This document shows, in pieces, positions 6,701 through 9,892 of a stretch of 9,892 bases of DNA. The translations under genes and the position numbers were made by a program. Position 1 is the stretch's first letter. Each line of letters begins with the position of its first letter. The stretch is from an uncultured Coriobacteriaceae bacterium. Lineage in GTDB: Bacteria; Actinomycetota; Coriobacteriia; Coriobacteriales; Atopobiaceae. A model generated the notes under the pieces. That model worked only from the letters and a program-made list of their open reading frames with translations, did not search any database and was not told where the DNA came from. Location of the stretch: the NCBI GenBank assembly GCA_900544655.1, contig UQWE01000043.1, positions 1 through 9,892 on the forward strand, written 5' to 3'.

Positions 6701-9584
6701 CGTGATTTTGATCGCACGACTCGGCGTCCTGCTTGACCGCAGCGCGGATAAAACCCTCATCGGTCGTGAATCGCGTGCCGCTCTTGGGCGTATGCTTATC
6801 ATTCCAGACGTATTCGTGCGTGGCGCTCTCGTCGGAATAGCGCAAGTACAGATCTTGCTGCTCGGCCTCAGGCGCGGGTTTTTCCCAACCGCCGATCCTA
6901 TAGAACCCGGGCGTCTCGCTGTCATTCACCGTGCCGACGCGAAGCTGCGCCACCACATCGTGGAGCGTCACCTCGACACCGTCGTTGCTGCCGTAGTGAT
7001 TCATAGAATCGATGAGCGAGCCGATACCCACGGAGACCATGACGTCGTCACCGGCCACGCCCGCGTCGGCGTGCACTCCGTCATCATCGACGATGACGCG
7101 AATGGGGTCGACGGCGCCCGCATACCCCTTGGGCACATCTTTCTCGACGATGTAATACGTATCCGCAGGCGGCGTATCGTGCTTGACGATGCGGTCGAAA
7201 TACGCCGTGCCATCGAGGGCGATCGAGGGGACGTCGACCATGTTCTTCGTCGTGCGCTCCATGTACGGAAGCTCGTTGGCTTTGGGCGCCAGCTTGGCAT
7301 CCGCCCCCTCGCCGACCATTTCCATCTGATCAGCGCGGAAAAGCTGGAAGGTAACGCCGTTGATGGGATTGCCCGCATCGTCGAGCTTCTGCACGGCAAG
7401 ACCGTTAATCGTGTCGGTCACATGCAGGGTCGCGTAGCTCTCGCGCTTGAAGTTGCCCTCCGCGCCCGTCGAATCCAGAAAATGCGCGTTGTCCTTCGTG
7501 ATGGGATCGTGACCGCTCGCGATGAGGCTCTCGAGGCTAGCGCGGTCCATATCCACCAGGTAATAGCCGATGGCGTAATCCGCATTTTGCGGCGTCGCCG
7601 TCATGAAGGGGTAGTCGGTGGGGTCGCCCGGCAGGTCGCCCAAGTCGACGCTCCACTGCTCATCGTTTTTGGAGAAGACGTGCGTATAGCCCTCACGCAT
7701 GAGCCCGTTGAGCTGCGCGACACTCGTCATTCCCGCGTCCGAGACCTTCCACGCGCCGTGCTCGCCGCCCACGGGATGCCAATCCTTCTCGCTCGGATTG
7801 CGCTTGAACACGATGGCGAGCAGGGTATTCCCGTCTGAAACCTCATGCTTAGTCCCTTGAACGTCCGTGACGACGTTCTCTTCATTCACCACGGTCACCT
7901 GATTGGGGCGCGCGTACACGCCGGAATCCCACCGGTTCTCGCACACCAAGAAGCCGTCCTGGCCGTCGCCGTGGCTCGGCATGTAGCGCAGCCACGCCTC
8001 GGGGCTCGTGCGATAGCCCTCGGGCGCGGAGAGCTCCTTCAATATGTAGTAATCCTGGCCATTTTTGTTATGCGCCTCGGCGAAGTCATAGGGACGCTTT
8101 CCGTCGGGCGTCATGATGTTGATGTTGCCCGCCGCGTTCGTGGCGCCCTGCCAGATGGGCCCATCCTCCTTCTGGGTGTACTGCACGCTCTCGCCCTCGC
8201 CAGTGCGCTCCGCGGCGTAAAGCGCGAACTGGGCACCCGGCACGGGGGCGCCGTATTGGTCGTCCTTGCGGATGGTGCTCTGCGTCACGCGTTGCAGGTT
8301 GAACATGAGCTTCATGTTGGAATCGGTGTTGCCGCGCTCGAGATAGAAGAACTTGAGCGTGTGGTAGCTGCCGGGCAGGAAGGCGTTCGTGCCCTCCTTG
8401 AAGTACGCGGCGGCCTTTTCCTTGCCGAGGGCCTCCTCGAAGCACGCGCGCAGCGTGGTCTCCTTGCCGCCCCAGGTCGTATTGGGATTCTTGCGCGCGT
8501 CGCCGAGTTTGACCTCGCCGGTCTTGAAGTTGATGGAGAGCGACGCGGCTCCATGGACGCCGCCCAAATCGCCCACGAGCACGCCGTCGATGAAGACCCA
8601 CACGTCGTCGTCGCCCGAGAACTCGAACTGCATGTCCTTACCCGCCACCATGCCGCTCGCGGGCTGGGTGAAATCGGCAGTGAGGTCGAGTCCGAAATAG
8701 TGGTTCATCAGCGGATTCTTCGCGTCAATGTCCTTGGGAACCAGGGCGCCGCTGGCATCCCCCTCAAACACCTCATTCTCGCTGGCAAAGGGGAAGAACT
8801 GGCCGAGCGTCTTGGAGCCCGTGTTGGCCTTCACACCCGGCTGCTTGTAGAGGTCGAACTTGTTCTGCTCTGCGTTGTAGAGGGCGAAGTTCTTGGCGCA
8901 GTCATACGTGTAATAGCCGTTGATGTACTGCACGAGGCCCTTGACGTCACGGTAGGCGCGCTTGCCGGGCACGGTCGCGTCGTTGAAGAGATACGCGAGG
9001 GACTGTTCCTCTGTCGTGAGCCCACCCTGGAACTGGTAGATGTTTCCAGCCTTGAGCACGGGGTAGCCATCCGGCCCGAGGGTCGGCTGGACGATGCCGA
9101 AGTAGGGCTTGCCGCTCTTGCCCGTCCATGCGTTGATGGAGTTCGATGTGGGTCTCTCATACCTGCCCGCGTCGCTGAAGCGCAGCTCGTGCCCTTGGTT
9201 GATCCCGACATCCCGCCAGTTGCTCGGATCATTGTTGTCCGGGGTGTCCTCCGCGATGATCCAGTAGTCAAACAGGTTGATGGTGGCGTTCTTGGGCGAC
9301 TTGACCCCCGTCACGAGGTTCTCGTCTGCCGGGGCCTGGCCGCCCGGGCCCTGCGTCGCGGCGAATGCGGCGGCGGGCACGGAGGTCAAGGCGAGCGCCC
9401 CCATGAGGAGCGCGATGATGAGCGGGCGGCGTGCACGGCACTGCGAGGTTGCGAAACGTGCGGCGCGGGTGCGGTTAGTAGTACGTTTGCACACGATATG
9501 TCCATTCGTGAACGTTTTGGTTACATATAGTCTTGCTATAGCATCCCCCCCCGAAATTGCGCCCAGATTTCGGCAAACGCGCAT
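741..9584 (-). CDS. Giant wall-anchored adhesin/stalk protein with fibro-slime head and 11 FctA-like isopeptide modules
   Basis: The protein is exported and probably sortase-anchored, and likely acts as an adhesin held away from the cell. Using the ATG at 9584, the order is: signal peptide with core near residues 54-75; fibro-slime/PA14-like head about 100-437 with GDDDVWVFIDG at 324-334; SpaA-like 438-569; unassigned 570-728; SpaA-like 729-841; unassigned 842-990; DUF7601-like 991-1124; eleven FctA/Spy0128-like modules 1132-2873; Pro/Gly linker; PPSMGD, membrane helix and RRKR. Each stalk module shows a start Lys, a mid Glu and a final Asn in F-x-N, the triad of intramolecular isopeptide bonds. 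The start is uncertain: ATG 9584 has only a distant GAGG, whereas GTG 9492-9494 (2917 aa) gives a normal-length signal peptide, and codons between the two are atypical (ATA, AGA, CTA, GTA). A G8 run lies between them. No pilin YPK motif, sortase or partner pilin is visible, so a single-gene adhesin fits better than a pilus operon. Confidence 0.93.
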   Translation of the reverse strand: MRVCRNLGAISGGDAIARLYVTKTFTNGHIVCKRTTNRTRAARFATSQCRARRPLIIALLMGALALTSVPAAAFAATQGPGGQAPADENLVTGVKSPKNATINLFDYWIIAEDTPDNNDPSNWRDVGINQGHELRFSDAGRYERPTSNSINAWTGKSGKPYFGIVQPTLGPDGYPVLKAGNIYQFQGGLTTEEQSLAYLFNDATVPGKRAYRDVKGLVQYINGYYTYDCAKNFALYNAEQNKFDLYKQPGVKANTGSKTLGQFFPFASENEVFEGDASGALVPKDIDAKNPLMNHYFGLDLTADFTQPASGMVAGKDMQFEFSGDDDVWVFIDGVLVGDLGGVHGAASLSINFKTGEVKLGDARKNPNTTWGGKETTLRACFEEALGKEKAAAYFKEGTNAFLPGSYHTLKFFYLERGNTDSNMKLMFNLQRVTQSTIRKDDQYGAPVPGAQFALYAAERTGEGESVQYTQKEDGPIWQGATNAAGNINIMTPDGKRPYDFAEAHNKNGQDYYILKELSAPEGYRTSPEAWLRYMPSHGDGQDGFLVCENRWDSGVYARPNQVTVVNEENVVTDVQGTKHEVSDGNTLLAIVFKRNPSEKDWHPVGGEHGAWKVSDAGMTSVAQLNGLMREGYTHVFSKNDEQWSVDLGDLPGDPTDYPFMTATPQNADYAIGYYLVDMDRASLESLIASGHDPITKDNAHFLDSTGAEGNFKRESYATLHVTDTINGLAVQKLDDAGNPINGVTFQLFRADQMEMVGEGADAKLAPKANELPYMERTTKNMVDVPSIALDGTAYFDRIVKHDTPPADTYYIVEKDVPKGYAGAVDPIRVIVDDDGVHADAGVAGDDVMVSVGIGSLIDSMNHYGSNDGVEVTLHDVVAQLRVGTVNDSETPGFYRIGGWEKPAPEAEQQDLYLRYSDESATHEYVWNDKHTPKSGTRFTTDEGFIRAAVKQDAESCDQNHGIGTWDDLGTKDITNLFTGSTVIHVTNHRVASLEVEKQVVIPEGLTGPVDWKDKNFTFVFEFKDKDGKPLAGEFDARVFGADDVQHGDDFKIASGGTHTLKHGEVMRVYGLPDGATYTVSEPVEQMPEGFTQTLPLDEAGKPTTATGAIKLGDTSRVLFENTYTPAPAVLDPATWQIKKEFVNAQGTSAWDLKFNVNPAFTFVLDTDPGTPMPDGATLNENNRLQSTIVIDREDAQAGYAQSFGTIHYEHPGTYLYALAEKTPDAADRIPGVSYSDAAYRVVVTVSDDKAGKLVADVRLRKLADDAGVPQGDNDAGVPVEPQNGVHTALFKNVFALNEVQIGPLATKVLNGRDFTVDGSGAGEFTFRMRPAGAHAADAPMPESTAGDGASRYIEVHNKGSMLSFGQPTFRFEHLNGADKRTGRFDYELFEVIPDDAVNADGVRWDAATADQKLAGGFAKQGMTYDSTRFVARVNLTLQDSPIKRTGGTEALVATITYYQVTGLNEQGVWTGSDNDLTPVEPTPGGADRVEFHNTYRAAASTAGIRLTKTLEGRDMKDKEFSFTIEGADEESRKLLAETDKSFSAPAAMSGEKAVMDGKLQLKFDQSHAGLTYTYYIKEVTPLWGGEQMPGLVGGWDNSIYRLEYRVTDNLDGTLKVVPRLYRTYDRSGAIVNIPLDLGTHTDSSGVITLDFVNRYSASTTFAGIEVAKTMYGKDLEDKQFGFTLEPVDPASAQKMLDRGLPADEEQLECIFAAGEAPEGEAHLMEKLKGLKFTQADAGKTYSYRVVENVDPAWDEDGEAPGVQADGVTYDRSQFLVSIAPADKGDGTMKTVTTVKRTHDARTGDQLAEPELIGTWDSDNPAEGQVEKPRVPFVNRYKARPGALQFDRFTKRLVGRDWSAADSFEFTCEQMSFSSGGHDYKPGDEGFVSVPLVVAPVNAESPQDENGFKLFGISTSPDVLYEQSGRYDYRLREKVPADAVNAAGVRYENATDEQKAAGGFVKDGVVYSNREVRFTVSAFDIGVGDVFVIGPILQDGPQEDGAYFTNKVRRTDTALMAKKVLEGRPNPLTEGEFSFVLAPVDGGQPLVSSNDAEGNVRFSGLTFDEPGVHQYTLREVHEAPQANGVTFDDAVYDVTVNVSEAANGELVPEVSAFKDGKPVEGVPVFTNRYESTVDYSALGGLKITKVLNGRDMADGQFAFTVKATGDDAEAIAAAASKLGFAEGQTERVFTSHTAKDGAVDTIDILAGLPDGLVFTQADAGKVFAYEVRESRGGEAGYVNDQTVYDVSIAVVDDGAGTLTVTTTVTGGAEGEKTYVYTSGQKPEEVEPVVLPFVNSYAAQGDVSIATSKVLHGRPLEAGEFSFELRTGDGAADSSEVIARAENATDGTVDFGKIEFTLDTLAEAVDRGYATRDARGTWHVRYTAVEIVDGLPDGVSATVPSLSFEVSVEDKGDGVLAATVQGLDGHSFENTYVTNGGEPVSIALAGRKVLTYAEGLAPADITGKFTFTVTGEDGAPMPERTEVTNAKDGSVDFGKIEFTLDDFNRKWATEHPEDTGLEALADGEAAARSGKPRTVSFTYTITESGEVPGVTNDQNASRTVTFTVTDDGSGALTVTRDPAEGASFTFTNAYTVDELSSSVTDQIAISKDLTGKPLAQDAFTFMLTELVDDGAGADLQVLTATNGADGRIAFPALTYTEPGVHTYRLAEVVDENVGGIEFDKAVYTVRTTVVDNGDGTLSATHEVLDESGNKVDAVVFANAYDPVGVTEPLMAFKMLTGRMLEDGEFSFELVDADGTVLQTVSNDERGNVAFTPLRYTAEDLADAAWVDQDGVISRARELAYAVREVVPADAVNADGVRWSDATEQQRATGGFVKDDVVYDGRAFTVTVALSDDGGGALSATASWSEPPVFQNVYDRPEEPGDPGSPHVPGDPGSPHVPGGPGSPHVPGDPVGGGKPPSMGDTSLVLTVGVAIAGVAVAGLGIWLARRKR
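744..845 (-). other. Divergent cell-wall sorting signal: PPSMGD, membrane helix, RRKR
   Basis: The C-terminus has the three-part layout of a sortase substrate: a pentapeptide-like motif (PPSMG, 831-845, followed by D-T-S), a hydrophobic helix of about 20 residues, and an RRKR tail at the stop. Compared with LPXTG, Leu is Pro and Thr is Met. Proline at position 2 and G-D after it are kept. A helix and positive tail this clear make anchoring likely, either by a sortase with relaxed specificity or as a simple membrane anchor. Confidence 0.75.
860..949 (-). repeat. 27-bp tandem repeat encoding the Pro/Gly wall linker
   Basis: Three full 27-bp copies (860-886, 887-913, 914-940) and a nine-base partial copy are nearly identical, with one visible T/C change at 891-892. 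They encode repeats of G-D-P-G-S-P-H-V-P (once G-G-P). A Pro/Gly-rich stretch just before the sorting signal is typical of the segment that spans the cell wall. The copies keep the frame, so copy number can change without breaking the protein. Confidence 0.9.
966..6191 (-). repeat. Stalk of eleven FctA/Spy0128-like isopeptide modules
   Basis: Eleven modules of about 115-195 residues follow one another. In + coordinates, N- to C-terminal: 5700-6191, 5097-5681, 4617-5072, 4074-4592, 3561-4055, 3198-3542, 2697-3164, 2292-2681, 1818-2270, 1428-1781, 966-1403. Most open with a K-x-L-x-G-(R/K) type strand, continue with (E/K/D)-F-x-F, carry an E after a Tyr-rich strand (e.g. Y-T-L-R-E-V), and end in F-x-N-x-(Y/F/V). 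Lys, Glu and Asn are present in all eleven. In Spy0128 this triad forms a Lys-Asn bond inside each domain and gives stiffness and protease resistance. Insert lengths differ: modules 2, 5 and 11 share a D-A-V-N-A-x-G-V-R block, 8 and 9 share V-D-F-G-K-I-E-F-T-L-D, and 4 and 7 share F-T-Q-A-D-A-G-K. No module is broken by a stop or frameshift. Confidence 0.85.
6213..6614 (-). other. DUF7601-like domain
   Basis: V-E-K-Q-V-V, F-T-F-V-F-E-F-K-D-K-D-G-K-P-L-A-G, L-K-H-G-E, Y-G-L-P-D-G-A-T-Y-T-V-S-E and a closing F-E-N-T-Y follow the pattern of DUF7601-type repeats, common in Gram-positive pilin-like proteins. Lys, Glu and Asn are in the places expected for an isopeptide bond. It joins the head region to the FctA-like stalk. 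The family name is recalled, not searched. Confidence 0.55.
7062..7400 (-). other. SpaA-like domain 2
   Basis: L-A-V-Q-K-L-D-D-A-G-N-P-I-N-G-V-T-F-Q-L-F opens a second SpaA-like domain, and Y-Y-I-V-E-K-D-V-P-K-G-Y is its Glu strand. The closing Asn is not obvious, so the isopeptide bond is less certain than in domain 1. It lies between two segments that I cannot assign. Confidence 0.6.
7878..8273 (-). other. SpaA-like (prealbumin-fold) domain 1
   Basis: The segment I-R-K-D-D opens the domain; P-V-P-G-A-Q-F-A-L-Y and Y-Y-I-L-K-E-L-S-A-P-E-G-Y are the standard SpaA/Cna-B-like motifs. It closes with V-T-V-V-N-E-E. The Lys, Glu and Asn of an isopeptide bond are all present. It is a structural link between the head and what follows. 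Confidence 0.75.
8274..9287 (-). other. Fibro-slime/PA14-like N-terminal head domain
   Basis: After T-I-N-L-F-D-Y-W-I (Trp 108), a typical opening of such heads in Gram-positive surface proteins, come N-H-Y-F-G-L-D-L, F-E-F-S-G-D-D-D-V-W-V-F-I-D-G (core at 8583-8615) and D-L-G-G-V-H-G-A. This is the signature of fibro-slime domains, which have a PA14-like beta-sandwich fold. Relatives bind carbohydrate or matrix ligands, often with acidic residues holding calcium. It sits at the tip of the stalk and is the most likely ligand-binding part. The ligand cannot be told from the sequence. Confidence 0.78.
9360..9494 (-). other. Signal peptide of the giant adhesin
   Basis: From the GTG at 9494 the leader has an Arg-rich N-region, the hydrophobic core LIIALLMGALALTSVP and an A-A-A-F-A cleavage site before A-T-Q-G. 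This is a Sec-type signal peptide with cleavage expected after residue 75 of the long form (45 of the GTG form). No YSIRK/GXXS motif is seen. If the ATG at 9584 is used, the leader gains 30 residues. Confidence 0.8.
9545..9552 (-). repeat. G8 homopolymer (coding strand) near the start of the adhesin
   Basis: Eight G on the - strand lie 32 bases after the ATG at 9584 and 50 bases before the GTG at 9494. In the long frame they read T-C-G G-G-G G-G-G G-A-T. With seven G the frame meets TAG within three codons; with nine it meets TAA well before the signal peptide. If the GTG is the start, the run is in the 5' region and could change promoter spacing. Confidence 0.85.
9551..9573. promoter_or_regulatory. 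Inverted repeat, possible operator, in divergent region
   Basis: CCGAAAT (9551-9557) and ATTTCGG (9567-9573) are perfect 7-base inverted arms with a nine-base spacer. The left arm overlaps the last two C of the C8 run. The site lies between the GTG start of the adhesin and the divergent gene, where a regulator could act on either. It is short enough to be chance. Confidence 0.35.
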
Positions 9585-9666
9585 CTCTGCACGCTACCTC
9601 GAACCCCTTCAGGACTGAGTGTTACTCCGCAACCTGCTATCGATATCGCTCCGACCCGGCGGGACT

Positions 9667-9892
9667 ATGAGGACGATGCGATCCGAAGCTGCCGAAAACA
9701 ACCTGCTCGTCAAAAGCGGCTTCATCAAATCCGAACGCTCTACCCTTAGCTCAAAGCTCGCCATCGATGCGCCCGGCTATACCATCCCGGTAATGTTTAA
9801 TCCGTTTTACCGAGATGGAAACGCGCTGATCAATGACGCCACCTTCGACGATGAGTCAACGTGGCCCCTCTATAGAACCATCGTAGAGAGCC
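9667..9892 (+). CDS. Unrecognised protein, 5' part only
   Basis: An open frame runs from the ATG at 9667 through the right edge of the window (75 codons, no stop). It could start earlier at GTG 9619, just after an in-frame TGA (9616-9618), or at the ATG 9676. Partial SD-like bases (GGCGGGA) precede the 9667 ATG. Third positions are mostly C or G, and the other five frames here are interrupted, which supports real coding. The protein begins M-R-T-M-R-S-E-A-A-E-N-N-L-L-V and contains I-P-V-M-F-N-P-F-Y-R-D-G-N and D-D-E-S-T-W-P-L-Y. I see no signal peptide or membrane segment, and I do not recognise the family. It is divergent from the adhesin and shares its upstream region. Confidence 0.6.
   Translation, partial: MRTMRSEAAENNLLVKSGFIKSERSTLSSKLAIDAPGYTIPVMFNPFYRDGNALINDATFDDESTWPLYRTIVES

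Larger units (their letters stand above)
9500..9666. promoter_or_regulatory. Divergent upstream region, promoters not resolved
   Basis: An A/T-richer patch around 9515-9542 (TTACATATAG, TTGCTATAGC) stands out in GC-rich surroundings and holds -10-like words on both strands, including the 8-bp palindrome GCTATAGC at 9535-9542. On the - strand, TATAGC or TATATG could be the -10 of the adhesin if it starts at GTG 9494, but no good -35 lies at the right spacing. No SD better than GAGG is seen for ATG 9584. Exact promoters cannot be set from sequence alone. Confidence 0.3.

Noticed and set aside
5463..7838. 791-codon open frame on the + strand opposite the adhesin
   Set aside because: It is a shadow of a GC-rich gene: the protein is Arg/His/Val/Leu-rich without domains, and the opposite frame encodes clear modules throughout.
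7845..9530. 561-codon open frame on the + strand opposite the adhesin head
   Set aside because: It lies antisense to the fibro-slime and signal peptide region and has no start signal or recognisable motif.
741..9584. Major or tip pilin of a sortase-assembled pilus operon
   Set aside because: No YPK pilin motif, sortase or companion pilin is present, and a terminator follows directly; a single-gene stalk adhesin fits better, though genes outside the window cannot be excluded.

Overview
The window is GC-rich and reads like a gut-type high-GC Gram-positive, most probably a Coriobacteriia member (Collinsella/Olsenella-like). This rests on codon style, a wall-anchored protein with SpaA-like, DUF7601-like and FctA/Spy0128-like modules, and a TipAS-type regulator. 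No rRNA or marker gene is present, so the placement is an inference.

Layout: (1) At the left edge, on the + strand, lies the 3' part of a MerR/TipAL-like regulator. What is cleanly readable is its TipAS ligand-binding domain (95-514), with its own ribosome binding site. The linker upstream seems to lie in another frame. (2) Positions 515-740 are a convergent intergenic region with a C8 tract and a strong intrinsic terminator (656-687) facing the next gene. (3) Positions 741-9584 on the - strand hold one giant open reading frame (2947 codons, or 2917 from an internal GTG) that fills about 90% of the window. It encodes a secreted, wall-anchored adhesin or stalk protein. Its parts in order are: signal peptide; fibro-slime/PA14-like head; SpaA-like domain; an unassigned segment; a second SpaA-like domain; another unassigned segment; a DUF7601-like domain; eleven FctA/Spy0128-like isopeptide modules; a short Pro/Gly repeat; a divergent sorting signal (PPSMGD); a membrane helix; and RRKR. 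(4) Positions 9585-9666 are a short divergent intergenic region, followed by the 5' end of an unrecognised + strand gene that runs off the right edge.

The adhesin appears monocistronic: its own terminator follows it, and there is no sortase or partner pilin in the window. A sortase encoded elsewhere would have to anchor it. The most interesting signal is an uninterrupted run of eight G (read on the coding strand; + coordinates 9545-9552) between the first possible ATG and the signal peptide. One base gained or lost would stop translation from that ATG within a few codons, a layout expected of a phase-variable surface protein. The run also abuts an inverted repeat in the divergent regulatory region. 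The stalk modules fall into recognisable subtypes arranged as a mosaic, with local DNA-level repeats that would allow in-frame length changes.
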